A DNA stretch of 64,000 nucleotides. Origin: an uncultured Bacteroidota bacterium. Its GTDB lineage: Bacteria > Bacteroidota > Bacteroidia > Chitinophagales > Chitinophagaceae. How positions within the stretch are numbered: position 1 is the first letter of the stretch; each line of letters opens with the position of its first letter. Made by a program: the position numbers and the translations under genes. The notes under the pieces are model-generated. The model did no database searches. It had not been told where the DNA came from and saw only the letters and a list, made by a program, of their open reading frames with translations. Where the stretch lies: NCBI GenBank assembly GCA_937928385.1, contig CALEZD010000079.1, positions 1-64,000 on the forward strand. The letters run 5' to 3'. This document shows positions 37,322-47,259 of the stretch, piece after piece.

Positions 37322-39088
37322 TTATTGTTTACGTTTTATGATGTAGTTACCTATTACCAGCGCGTCAATTTCAGAGTTCAGCAATACGTCAATAGCCTGT
37401 TCGCTATTGGCGACTATCGGGTAGCCGTGCAGGTTAAATGATGTGTTGAGCACGCAGGATATACCTGTTAGCTTTTTAAATTCACTGATGATGGCATATA
37501 GTTCAGGGCTTCTTGCTTTGGTTACGGTTTGTGCCCTTGCGGTAAAATCTGCCTGGTGAATACCGCAGGTTATTTTGTCCCTTGCTGCTTCCCTGGTGTC
37601 AAATGCAAACATCATATAGGGAGAGCCTTGCTTTTGTAAAGATGCGGGAATTTCTATCATGGTTGCTGCATCCTCCCAAAGCATTGCCGGTGCGAACGGC
37701 ATCCAGAAGTCGCGTTTCTTTACGCTCCTGTTTATCTTATTGACATTCTGCATGCGCGATGGATTGGCGAGTATGGAACGGTTGCCTAATGCTCGCGCGC
37801 CGAACTCCATCTTTCCGCTGCAATGGGCAACGATCAAGTTGTTGCTCAGCATAGTAGCTACGCTGTTTGCTATATCAGATGAATTTTCTATTGTTATTTG
37901 GCTACTATATTTATCTAAAGCCACAGACAAATCATTTGAACATTCCGGACCGAGCGTATAAGTATTCAATAAGTCACAGGCTTTGGCATACTTACTGTTG
38001 TATACATGGAATGCAGCACCGAAGATATTTGACTCATCACCACAGGAGGGGAATATATCTATATATTCTATTTCGGATAATTGAGAGAGTAGTTTATTCA
38101 GTTTCACATTCATGAAAACACCTCCAGAACACAGTATTTTTTTAATACCATATTTCCTGGTATTGCCCTTTACCCAACGCACGACAATATCTTCCGCAAA
38201 AGCCTGTAATCCGGCTGCTATATTATCAAACCGCGCACCGGTCAGGTTTTTTATTACTTCTGCAAAGAATACAGAATGGTTGATAAAATAAGGATTAGCA
38301 AATTCGGTATCGTCATTTACCAATTTCAGGTAGTGTTCGAAAAAGGCCTTGTATTTTTCCGCATAGTCCGGGTTCACATAAGGTGCCAGCCCCATTAGTT
38401 TGTATTCATGTTCGTGACTGCGAAAACCCAGGTGATGTGTTATAGCGGAATATATATTACCAACAGAGTATTCATTTCCGGCTGATTTCCTTTCAATCTT
38501 TCCCTGGTGACCGATACTCACAGTAGAGCGCAGGTTATCTCCACCCCCATCCAGCGTGAAGATGAGGTATTGCTCATCCGTATTTTCTGCCAATCCGTAA
38601 TATACCGAAGCTGCATGACAAAGATGATGCTCTACATGTATCACCTTATTTATGTCTAACCCGTAGGTTTCAAGTTTTTTATATAACTGTTCGTTGAAAC
38701 TTTTATCAGCTTTTTGTTCTTCTTTAGCCTGTATGTATGATTTATATAAGCCTGCTGACTTCAGTTTGTTTTTAATATCCAGTTTGGTGCGTTCCAGCTT
38801 GACGTTATATGCCAGCAGTTTTCCATAGTTATAATGGTAACCGTAACGCTTGTAAAATTTATCGCGGGAGATATCGCTTAGTATCTCATCGCATACCGCA
38901 ATGTCTGTTAAATCACCCGGGTTGAAATAGCCTTGTCCTATGAGATACTGTAGGGCCTGCTCCGGAAATCCAAACCAGTTTTTAATCCTGTTGAAGCGTT
39001 CCTCTTCCACACAAATAACAGGTCGCCCATCCCTGAACAATCCGACTGAACTGTTTATACCTGCATTTATAGCTAATATCAAACTCAA
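37322..39088 (-). CDS. Carbamoyltransferase, NodU/CmcH family
   Basis: 588 residues, usual length. N-terminal ASKHA-like half (LAINAGINSSVGLFRDGRPVICVEEERFNRIKN, HHLCHAASVYYG, FTLDGGGDNLRSTV), then IKKILCSGGVFMNVKLNKLL and the C-terminal domain with FGARALGNRSILANPS and LNTSFNLHGYPIV. These enzymes transfer a carbamoyl group from carbamoyl phosphate, via carbamoyl-adenylate, to a hydroxyl. Here the acceptor is presumably a sugar of the repeat unit. Overlaps the SGNH gene by 4 bases. Confidence 0.93.
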   Translation of the reverse strand: MSLILAINAGINSSVGLFRDGRPVICVEEERFNRIKNWFGFPEQALQYLIGQGYFNPGDLTDIAVCDEILSDISRDKFYKRYGYHYNYGKLLAYNVKLERTKLDIKNKLKSAGLYKSYIQAKEEQKADKSFNEQLYKKLETYGLDINKVIHVEHHLCHAASVYYGLAENTDEQYLIFTLDGGGDNLRSTVSIGHQGKIERKSAGNEYSVGNIYSAITHHLGFRSHEHEYKLMGLAPYVNPDYAEKYKAFFEHYLKLVNDDTEFANPYFINHSVFFAEVIKNLTGARFDNIAAGLQAFAEDIVVRWVKGNTRKYGIKKILCSGGVFMNVKLNKLLSQLSEIEYIDIFPSCGDESNIFGAAFHVYNSKYAKACDLLNTYTLGPECSNDLSVALDKYSSQITIENSSDIANSVATMLSNNLIVAHCSGKMEFGARALGNRSILANPSRMQNVNKINRSVKKRDFWMPFAPAMLWEDAATMIEIPASLQKQGSPYMMFAFDTREAARDKITCGIHQADFTARAQTVTKARSPELYAIISEFKKLTGISCVLNTSFNLHGYPIVANSEQAIDVLLNSEIDALVIGNYIIKRKQ

Positions 39089-40335
39089 TGTATCGTATTT
39101 TGTTTTGCCAACATGGTGTCTAACACTTGTTGCATCAACGCAGCAGTGAACTTTTCAGCCCCCTCAATATTCAGATGCTCCGGGTCAAATACATTCCCCG
39201 GCCAGATGTAATCAAGCTGCGAAAGGTTATTCTCTTGCAGGTCTGACACATCAATGTAAGTAATGTTTTCATGGCGTAATTTGGCTATTTCCTTGTCAAA
39301 CCATGAATGCCCGCCGGTATTCAATACTATATCGTTGTATATGGACTGTGGCAATTTTACTAGTACCAGTTTACAGCCTTTTTTTTGGAGAAAGCCAGCC
39401 AAATTTACTATTTCTTCTATCCTCGCTTCGTCAAATGTATTATCCTTAATGTTAACAACTGCCGCAGATTGCAAATATTTTATGAATTCTGTTTCGTTAT
39501 CCAGGTATTTTTTGTCTATGGATTTCCGGTACATATTTCCACCTCTGAACCAATCATCGTATTTGTTCTTCAAAGTAGTTGTTACATCGTAACGCAACTG
39601 GGGCATGCATAGGTACTGTTCTATCAATTGGTCAAAAGAGGGTTTTTCTTCCCTGCTTTTTATCGCTTCTTTCACATACTCATGGCTGTGTTGGTTTTTA
39701 TAGCTCTCCAGCATTTCCACCTTGTTCATTCCATATAGCACTACCGTTCCGGGTTTAAACGTTAAACCGATAGAATCAGCATAGCGCATAAACCATGATG
39801 CTATGAAAGGAGTGTTATTTCCAGTAGTGAAATCCAATAAGTATTTGTCCGGGTGCTTTTCGTAAAATACCTGTCTGCTGAAGTCACAAAAGAAGATAGA
39901 ACTGCCCAGCAGTATTAAATCGGGTGCATGGTGTTTCCACAATTCATATCGTAGCCCCGGGTGTTCCCTTAATATATGTGGTTGACATTTATACCTGAAT
40001 TGCGGTAAAGTAAACTCGGCGGATGTGGGTGTAGAAACGGGATAGTCATTATTGAGAATTATACTGTCATACATACCGTACATCCTGTTTAGGATGATTT
40101 TTCCATGTTCAGTCTGCCGTTCCATGAACTTAAGGCGGTACGTTTCTTCATTAATTATGCTGATCTGTTCAGGACGTATGCTTAGTTGATTGGGGTAAAT
40201 AGTATAGTACACTTTATTCGCAACTAATAACAATGCTAACGGCGAAAATAATATGATGACTACAAGTCTGTACCGCAAGTTGTCAAAAATTAAAATATAG
40301 AAACTGCGGGTTATCTCCGAGTAACACCACCGCAA
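39085..40335 (-). CDS. SGNH-hydrolase-like membrane-anchored protein, partner of the MBOAT enzyme
   Basis: 416 residues. One membrane helix near the N-terminus (RLVVIILFSPLALLLVANKVYY), then a periplasmic domain with block I DLILLGSSIFFCDFS and the catalytic Asp-His pair DPEHLNIEGAEKF close to the C-terminus: an SGNH fold like DltD/AlgJ/AlgX. Such proteins complete transfer of an acyl group to the glycan outside the membrane. The listed start overlaps the MBOAT gene by 53 bases; a TTG at 40278 just after the MBOAT stop is an alternative start. Confidence 0.8.
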   Translation of the reverse strand: MRWCYSEITRSFYILIFDNLRYRLVVIILFSPLALLLVANKVYYTIYPNQLSIRPEQISIINEETYRLKFMERQTEHGKIILNRMYGMYDSIILNNDYPVSTPTSAEFTLPQFRYKCQPHILREHPGLRYELWKHHAPDLILLGSSIFFCDFSRQVFYEKHPDKYLLDFTTGNNTPFIASWFMRYADSIGLTFKPGTVVLYGMNKVEMLESYKNQHSHEYVKEAIKSREEKPSFDQLIEQYLCMPQLRYDVTTTLKNKYDDWFRGGNMYRKSIDKKYLDNETEFIKYLQSAAVVNIKDNTFDEARIEEIVNLAGFLQKKGCKLVLVKLPQSIYNDIVLNTGGHSWFDKEIAKLRHENITYIDVSDLQENNLSQLDYIWPGNVFDPEHLNIEGAEKFTAALMQQVLDTMLAKQNTIH

Positions 40336-41749
40336 ACAGGAACAATGAGTATATCCAGATAACCCTTCCTGTTCTCAATTGGCTATTCAATAATATTTCC
40401 TGCGAATTTTTGAAAAATACTGCAAGCACAAAAAATACCCCGAGGTACAATAATATACGGTTGGAATAAAAAGGCTTCTCCAGCAAAGTACTGTTCCATT
40501 CGCCAAAAGATACTATGCCTGAACGGGCTAAGACACTAATCTTTTGCAAGCCTTCGGGCAATACTATACCCGTCATACCTGACATTCCTTTCAATACTTT
40601 TATGGCATCTTCCCAACTGTTCGCCCTGAAGAACACCCATGCAGCATTTACAAATCCAAACGTGAGCGCCCAGGAAACGAATATTGGTAGGTTCACTTTT
40701 GTCAGCCTGAACAAACGTTCCACTATAATAGCCATACCATGCAGAAAACCCCAGAAGACAAATGTCCATGCTGCCCCGTGCCATAGCCCGCCTAGAATGA
40801 ATACCACCAGGAGGTTGTACAATTCTCTGCCGAAGCCTCTTTTATTACCTCCCAATGGTATGTACAGGTAGTCGCGCAAAAACCTGCTGAGTGTAATATG
40901 CCATCTCCTCCAGAAGTCAGCTATACCCGTTGCTTTGTATGGCGAATTGAAGTTGACCGGTATCCTGATATTGAACATCAATCCCAATCCCACTGCCATA
41001 TCGCAGTATCCGCTGAAGTCATAATAGAGTTGGAAGGTATAAGACAGTGATGTTATCCATGCTTCAGCGAAGTTGAGTACAGGTGCGGTGTCAAAACCAT
41101 TGTTGGCCCATATGGCAAATGTATCTGCAATCACTACTTTCTTTACCAACCCCATCATTACCAGCAAACTGCCTCGCACCAGGTTTTCATAATTAATATA
41201 CCTGTTTTCTTTTTGTGCGAATTGTGGCAACATCTCGCCATGGTGCACAATAGGCCCGGCTATCAGTTGTGGAAAAAATGTTACGAACAATGAATAGTTT
41301 ACCAGGCTATACTCTTTTGTTTGGCCTTTGTAGCAATCTACAAGGAACGCAATGGTTTGGAAAGTAATAAAGCTGATGCCCAGTGGTAGTATTATATCCT
41401 GTACGCGGAATGAAGTATTCAACAGGTGATTAGCGTTATCAATAAAAAAGTTGCAATACTTATAGTACCCCAGCAATGACAGGTTAACTATCACCCCAAA
41501 TATCAACAAGGCTTTCCTGCTGAGTGTTGTTTTATTTAGAGATAGCTGCCTGCCTACAATAAAATTGAACATTATGGTGAACAGCAACAGAAATACATAT
41601 ACAGGGTTCCACCAACCATAAAAAACAAAAGAAGCCAACAACAGGAAAAACTTCCCATTCTCAAACGAGGTATATTTATTCAATAAGAAATAAATAATCC
41701 ACGTGAGCGGAAGAAAGACCAGTAAGAACCCGTACGAATTAAAGAGCAT
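40283..41749 (-). CDS. MBOAT O-acyltransferase (AlgI/DltB family)
   Basis: 488 residues, about 10-12 membrane helices. Hallmarks: LPLGISFITFQTIAFLVDCYKG, FPQLIAGPIVHHGEMLPQF, DFSGYCDMAVGLGLMFNIRIPVNFNSPYKATGIADFWRRWHITLSRFLRDYLYIPLGG, and the active His in GGLWHGAAWTFVFWGFLHG. It brings an acyl (often acetyl) group across the inner membrane for glycan decoration. Directly abuts the asparagine-synthetase-like gene and overlaps its SGNH partner. Confidence 0.95.
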   Translation of the reverse strand: MLFNSYGFLLVFLPLTWIIYFLLNKYTSFENGKFFLLLASFVFYGWWNPVYVFLLLFTIMFNFIVGRQLSLNKTTLSRKALLIFGVIVNLSLLGYYKYCNFFIDNANHLLNTSFRVQDIILPLGISFITFQTIAFLVDCYKGQTKEYSLVNYSLFVTFFPQLIAGPIVHHGEMLPQFAQKENRYINYENLVRGSLLVMMGLVKKVVIADTFAIWANNGFDTAPVLNFAEAWITSLSYTFQLYYDFSGYCDMAVGLGLMFNIRIPVNFNSPYKATGIADFWRRWHITLSRFLRDYLYIPLGGNKRGFGRELYNLLVVFILGGLWHGAAWTFVFWGFLHGMAIIVERLFRLTKVNLPIFVSWALTFGFVNAAWVFFRANSWEDAIKVLKGMSGMTGIVLPEGLQKISVLARSGIVSFGEWNSTLLEKPFYSNRILLYLGVFFVLAVFFKNSQEILLNSQLRTGRVIWIYSLFLFAVVLLGDNPQFLYFNF

Positions 41750-43462
41750 TTACTTAAATACTTTATCAAGAAATACGGCAAACGTCAGTAGCATGGAAAC
41801 AGCATAGCCGTTTGCCGCTATAGGGCGATTGTGTAAATCATCCAGCAATTCTTTTATTTTATATCCAGGTACTAGTTCGCTCAACAATTTATTGCCTAAC
41901 AATCTCTGCTCCAGGTTTATCTTTCCGTTTGGGTTCAGGTAAAATACTTCCCAGTTTCTTTGTACCGGTTTGGTTTTAGTTATAGTCCTTTGAATTTTTT
42001 TTACAGCCCTGTACGCAACATTCCTGTTATTGAAATATTTGTAGTTATACAAATCCGCATCATACTCCTGCCAGGTAATTCTTGCCAGGTCTTCATGATG
42101 CTGTTTCAGATAGGCTATCTGCAGTTCACGGTTCTTTGCCAAATCGCCAGGAATGGTGCAAAACAAGTCAACAATACGTTTATCGTAAAATGGCAGTACA
42201 GGCATAACAGCTGCCTGGTACATACGCAAGCTGGCAGCCGTCCACCGGAAAGACCATTGGTCAGTCTTATATATTTTCATCAGGAAGTCCGCACTGTCGA
42301 TGTGGCTGTATTGCGATACGAAGGATTGAAAATAGTCGTTCAGATATGCGGAACTGTCTTTAACATGCTGCTGACAAATATTGTCCAACAGCCATTGCGA
42401 ACCTTTTTTAATGATTTTTTTTTGAAAAGCCGGAACTAAATCAGCTTTCTCCTCAATATTCATACTATCCATCCATACATCGCCCCAATGGCCGCCTACC
42501 ACCACGTCGGCGTTATGTTTCAACCAATCTGTAGCAGATGCCTGACGCGTACCATCTACATACTGGAATAACTCAACCGCCTCAGCAATTTCATCCAGTT
42601 GTTCAAACAAATAATCAGGCAATTGATATGAATGTATAGGTAAATTCCTTGCTTTGGCTATTTGCCTCCCTATCTGTATTTCAGGTGAATCGGCAGTATA
42701 GCCATAACAAAGCGCCTGGAGGCTTTTATAGTGCCAACCACCTCTTGATGTCAATTCACCCGCAAGCAAACGACTGTCTAATCCCCCCGATACTGGAATG
42801 ACTGTACGCTTATTGTCTGTAGCAATAGTCAAGGAGGAGTGCAGAATGCCCTTTAATTCATTAATAGAACTTTCAGCCGGTTTTTCTGTTGGCTGATAAT
42901 CCCATTGCCACCAGCGTTTTTTTTCTAACAGGTTCAGGTCAGAATCAAAGTGATAATAGCATGCGGGCTCAAATATGTTTATGCCTTGTAAGTAAGTAGT
43001 ATCATTGGGGAAATAGCCCATTGCCATGAAGCCTGTAATGCCTTCCCAATTTAGTTTTTTATTCGTTTTTGCTTTTGCCAACGCCAGGTAGTTGGTGGAT
43101 ATGATTTTATCTTTAGACCAATATGCGTGATAACTACCCATCCGGTTGGTAAACACATATACATCGCCGGATGTTATGGCAGTAACGAATATGATATAGT
43201 GCCCTGCAGGGTCATTGTATTTGTTGTCAGGATTGTGGATAAAATTGACACACCTGTTGAGCAACTCCGGTTTGTCAATCTTTTCATATAACTGACCTAT
43301 CAGGACCAGTTTATGTTTTTCGTTTTCAACTTCTGTAATGAAGTCGCTATTGCCGGGCAAACTGAGCCAGGTATTGCCTGATATATGGTGCCAATCATTA
43401 TTACTACCTCGCTTGTACGATGGTGCATTACCGCCTATCCATATATCGTAAAAGGCACTCAT
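41750..43462 (-). CDS. Asparagine-synthetase-like amide ligase lacking the glutaminase cysteine
   Basis: 570 residues. The C-terminal half has the ATP-pyrophosphatase motif VIPVSGGLDSRLLAGEL (SGGLDS) at about 215-230 and matches AsnB/beta-lactam-synthetase-like enzymes. The N-terminus reads MSAFYDIWIGG instead of the MCG of glutamine-dependent AsnB, so the Cys nucleophile is absent. It may use free ammonia or an amine, or do intramolecular amide formation. In the operon it could amidate a uronic acid (e.g. the acid group of ManNAcA-type sugars), as AsnB-like proteins in O-antigen loci are thought to. Overlaps the GT upstream by 4 bases. Confidence 0.88.
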   Translation of the reverse strand: MSAFYDIWIGGNAPSYKRGSNNDWHHISGNTWLSLPGNSDFITEVENEKHKLVLIGQLYEKIDKPELLNRCVNFIHNPDNKYNDPAGHYIIFVTAITSGDVYVFTNRMGSYHAYWSKDKIISTNYLALAKAKTNKKLNWEGITGFMAMGYFPNDTTYLQGINIFEPACYYHFDSDLNLLEKKRWWQWDYQPTEKPAESSINELKGILHSSLTIATDNKRTVIPVSGGLDSRLLAGELTSRGGWHYKSLQALCYGYTADSPEIQIGRQIAKARNLPIHSYQLPDYLFEQLDEIAEAVELFQYVDGTRQASATDWLKHNADVVVGGHWGDVWMDSMNIEEKADLVPAFQKKIIKKGSQWLLDNICQQHVKDSSAYLNDYFQSFVSQYSHIDSADFLMKIYKTDQWSFRWTAASLRMYQAAVMPVLPFYDKRIVDLFCTIPGDLAKNRELQIAYLKQHHEDLARITWQEYDADLYNYKYFNNRNVAYRAVKKIQRTITKTKPVQRNWEVFYLNPNGKINLEQRLLGNKLLSELVPGYKIKELLDDLHNRPIAANGYAVSMLLTFAVFLDKVFK

Positions 43463-44580
43463 CGGTGTTTCATCAACTTGCTATACAACGCTTCAAATTT
43501 TTGCACTTCTTTCTGAATGGTATATTCTCCATATACTTTATCCAGTGCTCTTTCAGCCAGCTCTTTCGGGTAAGATGGTTTATTGATGAACTCTCGCAGG
43601 CAATCAGCCAATGCATCTGCTTTTTCAGGTTTGAATACTAAGCCTGTTTTGCCGTGCTGTATCAAATCACGATTGCCGGCAACGTCGCTTACTATGCAGG
43701 GCGTACCAGCTGCCATGGCCTCTAATACAGAAACCGGGCAGCCTTCTTCATGGCCCATGTAAGTAGAAGTAGGCAGTACAAAGGCATTGCTGGCATTCAG
43801 TAAGCTATTCACATTACTATAATGACCTGCTATTTTCACCCTGTCCTGCACCCCCAGTTTTTTTATTAACGCATCCAGTTCAGCTTTGTATTCATTATCT
43901 CTTATTGCACCAGCTATGATTACATAGGTTTGTTCCACTTTGGCAGCCGCTTTTATTAAAGTCGCCTGGTCTTTAGCACGTACTAACTGTGCTATGCAAC
44001 TTACCATTAATGCCCTGTCCGGAATGCTAAATTCCTGCCTTGCAGACATGTCATACCCGGGTTTGAACTGCTCCGTATCCACACCCCCATGTATTAAATG
44101 TGACTTGCGCTTGTATCGCTTTGATGCAAAGAATGTTTCGAACATGGTAGTATTGCGTGCCACTACTGCGCTGGAAAGCATAGTTTTTGTTTTCCATGCT
44201 TTTCGTCCCCAGTTCATGTTCTTTTTTACATACAGGTATTTTGCACCTGCCCAGCGCGCTACCAGCGCTTCTGAAAAATCTGAAGACCAGTTGAACGACT
44301 GCCATATATCAAAGTCAAGCGACCTGAAGTCGCGGGCGTATGCCCTTGCACTTCTTATTTTATTTGCCAGGCTGGCCTGTTCGTCCGCTACAAAGGGTTG
44401 CACCACTATGGGCATCTTTTTTGCTATCACTTCATCAAACAGTTCGCCCCCTACCTGTTGCACGCCTATCCATGCTTCAAAAAGATTCTTGTCCAGGCGC
44501 TCCGCGATATTCAGCATTTCTCTGCCGCTGCCTGCTGTAGTTAAGTTGGGCAACGCAAACAGTACTTTTATTTTTTCCAA
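43459..44580 (-). CDS. Glycosyltransferase family 4
   Basis: 373 residues. N-terminus IKVLFALPNLTTAGSGREMLNIAERL, acceptor half DIWQSFNWSSDFSEALVARWAGA, donor half LMVSCIAQLVRAKDQATLIKAAAKV and EEGCPVSVLEAMAAGTPCIVSDVAGNRDLI. E-x7-E is present as EGCPVSVLE. Donor and acceptor unknown. Confidence 0.88.
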   Translation of the reverse strand: MEKIKVLFALPNLTTAGSGREMLNIAERLDKNLFEAWIGVQQVGGELFDEVIAKKMPIVVQPFVADEQASLANKIRSARAYARDFRSLDFDIWQSFNWSSDFSEALVARWAGAKYLYVKKNMNWGRKAWKTKTMLSSAVVARNTTMFETFFASKRYKRKSHLIHGGVDTEQFKPGYDMSARQEFSIPDRALMVSCIAQLVRAKDQATLIKAAAKVEQTYVIIAGAIRDNEYKAELDALIKKLGVQDRVKIAGHYSNVNSLLNASNAFVLPTSTYMGHEEGCPVSVLEAMAAGTPCIVSDVAGNRDLIQHGKTGLVFKPEKADALADCLREFINKPSYPKELAERALDKVYGEYTIQKEVQKFEALYSKLMKHR

Positions 44581-44591
44581 TTATTAACCGG

Positions 44592-45740
44592 TTAGTAATT
44601 ATAGAATTTTCTGAAAGAATCCACAAATGCTTGCCTGTTGTGTTGTTCTACAACTATTTTTTTCGCTTCAGTTGCCATAGCAAATCGTTGTTCTTTATTC
44701 AAAGAATACAAATTGCTTAATGCTTCTTTCAATGCGTGTATATCTCTGGCAGGCACTACATATCCTGACTTGCCTCTTTGTATTACTTCTGCTATACCAC
44801 CCACACCTGTTGAGATGACAGGTGTACCTGAAGCCATAGCTTCCAGCACTGCATTGGCTATTCCCTCTTCCACACTAGGCAGCAACAACACGTCATGCTT
44901 TTCTATTTCTTTCAAAACATCATTATGCGGCAACCCATTTACTATGTGTACCTCATCATTTATATCTTGTTGATGTAGCTGGTATTGAATACTTGCAGGC
45001 GTCTTTCCTTCTGCAATCAGAGTATAGGTAAATGGGATTCCTTCTCTTTTTAACATTCCTAGCGCATCCAGGGCATATTCATATCCTTTCTTCCAAAAGA
45101 AACGCCCGACAGAAATAATACGTAACTCCGGGTGGGGTGTTTTGGGCTGTATTTCTTTTTGCAGCAATTTGTCATCCACAAAGGAATAGATGATATTGGT
45201 AGCCTCCGGCCTTGCTCCATATTGTGCTGCCTCATTCGCAATAGCTTTGCTCACTGCATGAAACCGATGTACCCTGGGAAACAGCCGCATGTAGCTCTCT
45301 TTTATTTCCGGTGTTGTGATAGGCGTGTAGTTGATATGCGCGCCGCGCAAGCTTACTAATATTTTATGGGGATATAAATCGAACAACAAATCCCTGTTAT
45401 GAATAAAGGCTGCCCACTGCACATGTATCCTGTCCGGCTTTGAATATATTATTGGCAGGTAGAACAGTAAATCGTTATACAATTGCATAATCCCCCTGCT
45501 GCTCTTTACAATCCCCACAAAATGCCTGAATCCTGTCGCTAACAATAGTCTGATAATAAACAATACTTTGGCAAACACGCGTTCAGGGATCACGATTACC
45601 GTTACATTCTGGTGATATTTAAAAGCTCCTGTCTTTTTGCCTATGATGGTAATGTCAAAACCGTCTTCTGCCATAGCATTGACCTGTGCGTCAATGAAAG
45701 TGGTAGAAGGAACCGAGCCTGTTAGTACAGTTATATTCAT
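44592..45740 (-). CDS. Glycosyltransferase family 4
   Basis: 382 residues. Acceptor half with VQWAAFIHNRDLLFDLYPHKILVSLRGAHINYTP, donor half RIISVGRFFWKKGYEYALDALGMLKREGI, E-x7-E motif EGIANAVLE then AMASGTPVISTGVGGIAEVI. It resembles the GT at 34845-36065 in order and wording of motifs. Overlaps the flippase gene by 4 bases. Confidence 0.88.
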   Translation of the reverse strand: MNITVLTGSVPSTTFIDAQVNAMAEDGFDITIIGKKTGAFKYHQNVTVIVIPERVFAKVLFIIRLLLATGFRHFVGIVKSSRGIMQLYNDLLFYLPIIYSKPDRIHVQWAAFIHNRDLLFDLYPHKILVSLRGAHINYTPITTPEIKESYMRLFPRVHRFHAVSKAIANEAAQYGARPEATNIIYSFVDDKLLQKEIQPKTPHPELRIISVGRFFWKKGYEYALDALGMLKREGIPFTYTLIAEGKTPASIQYQLHQQDINDEVHIVNGLPHNDVLKEIEKHDVLLLPSVEEGIANAVLEAMASGTPVISTGVGGIAEVIQRGKSGYVVPARDIHALKEALSNLYSLNKEQRFAMATEAKKIVVEQHNRQAFVDSFRKFYNY

Positions 45741-47239
45741 GCGCTATGTATGCCGTATATCCTGTTGAAAGGTTGTTGCGCTTTAGGAAAGGTAGCGGCA
45801 AGAAAATATGAAATGGTTTTAAGTTCTTTTGGAAAGAGAAGTTTTACAAACAGGTTATATACAAGTATAACAGCAATAGCTACTATAGCTATTATCCAAA
45901 GTGGGTATATCCCTTCAAAGATAGCAGACACATAACTGCCCGTAATTCCTAAAACAGCCACTACAGCTATAATGCTCAGGAAATAAGGATAAAGGTCTTT
46001 GTACCACCGCATGTTGGGTAATTCAACCGCGTTCATAGTCAATCTTATACGCCAGTTGTAAAATACGGCACGTACAATTACTAAAGATAAAGCCACACCA
46101 ACAATACCACCATAATAAGCTCCTATGGCAGAACCAACCAGGTGCACGGGCGTAAAAAATAAGTTGACCTTAAAAGATTCTTTATTTCTGTGGTAAGCAT
46201 TCATCACGATACTGAATGAACTGGTGACTGTACGCAATGCTGAATATATTATGAGTATCTGCATGGGCAATACAGCGTCTACCCACTGTGGGCCATACAT
46301 CAGTAGTATTATAGGCTTGGCTGTCAGTAGCATGATACCCAGGAAAGGCAGCAATACGAACGAGAATGTTTTCAGGAAACTCATATAGTGATGATAGAAC
46401 TTACTTTTATCATTCACGTATTTAGGCAATACAGACGACAGGATATTATTAGACACCATTATCAGTTGCGTGGTGAAAAGTTCTGCCATCTGCATGGCAA
46501 TGTTGTAAATACCCAGCATACTCAGCCCAAGCATTTTACTTAGGATAAATTTATCTCCATGGTCAGCCATACGCCTTAACAGCCCGGAGCCTATGAGATG
46601 TTTCGTGAAGTGGTATATTTCTTTCCAGCGCTCTGTGTACAGCCTCGTACCCGGTTTTAATTTAGTTGCCCTGTAAAACACCCATGTTTGTATGGGCGTG
46701 AGCAGCAGGGTAGGTAGAATAAGACTGTATACCCCAAACCCGGCAAAAACTGCCACCAGTTTGCCTAAGGGAATAAGTATGATAAACGGAGTTTGTATCC
46801 TTACCTGTTTATCAAACATCATGTTCCTGCTCAACCATGTTTTAGGAATAACAGCCAATTGCGAAAACACGAATATCCCACCTACTATAAAACTGATGTC
46901 TCTTATCCGAGGTTCGTTTTGAAATACTGTCCATAAAGGCACTATGAGCAGGAAAACCCCAAGCACAACAAGCGTTATGACAATATTGAACCAAAATGCC
47001 GCCCTGAATGTTTCCTTTACATCATCTTTACGGTATGCCAGCAGATATTCGCTCAGGCCTGTAGTGCCGAATACAGATACAAGGTACAGCAATACTTCGG
47101 TAATGCTGACCAGCCCAAAGTCGTAGGGTGTTAGCTCACGTGCCAGCACAACGATGGTGGTCAGGCCCATCAGCTTTTCCAGCATGTTGCGCTGCAATAT
47201 TTTTACAAATCCTTTTGCTGCTTTTTTCCCGATACTCAT
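45737..47239 (-). CDS. Lipopolysaccharide-type flippase (Wzx, MOP superfamily)
   Basis: 500 residues with some 12-14 membrane helices; N-terminus GKKAAKGFVKILQRNMLEKLMGLTTIVVLARELTPYDFGLVSI and later LIGSGLLRRMADHGDKFILSKMLGLSMLGIYNIAMQMAEL are characteristic of the WzxC/polysaccharide-flippase group. It is in the operon with the Wzy-like polymerase and Wza/Wzc, so it is the best candidate for the flippase of this repeat unit. Confidence 0.9.
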   Translation of the reverse strand: MSIGKKAAKGFVKILQRNMLEKLMGLTTIVVLARELTPYDFGLVSITEVLLYLVSVFGTTGLSEYLLAYRKDDVKETFRAAFWFNIVITLVVLGVFLLIVPLWTVFQNEPRIRDISFIVGGIFVFSQLAVIPKTWLSRNMMFDKQVRIQTPFIILIPLGKLVAVFAGFGVYSLILPTLLLTPIQTWVFYRATKLKPGTRLYTERWKEIYHFTKHLIGSGLLRRMADHGDKFILSKMLGLSMLGIYNIAMQMAELFTTQLIMVSNNILSSVLPKYVNDKSKFYHHYMSFLKTFSFVLLPFLGIMLLTAKPIILLMYGPQWVDAVLPMQILIIYSALRTVTSSFSIVMNAYHRNKESFKVNLFFTPVHLVGSAIGAYYGGIVGVALSLVIVRAVFYNWRIRLTMNAVELPNMRWYKDLYPYFLSIIAVVAVLGITGSYVSAIFEGIYPLWIIAIVAIAVILVYNLFVKLLFPKELKTISYFLAATFPKAQQPFNRIYGIHSA

Positions 47240-47259
47240 ATGTATCGTTAAAGAGAGAA

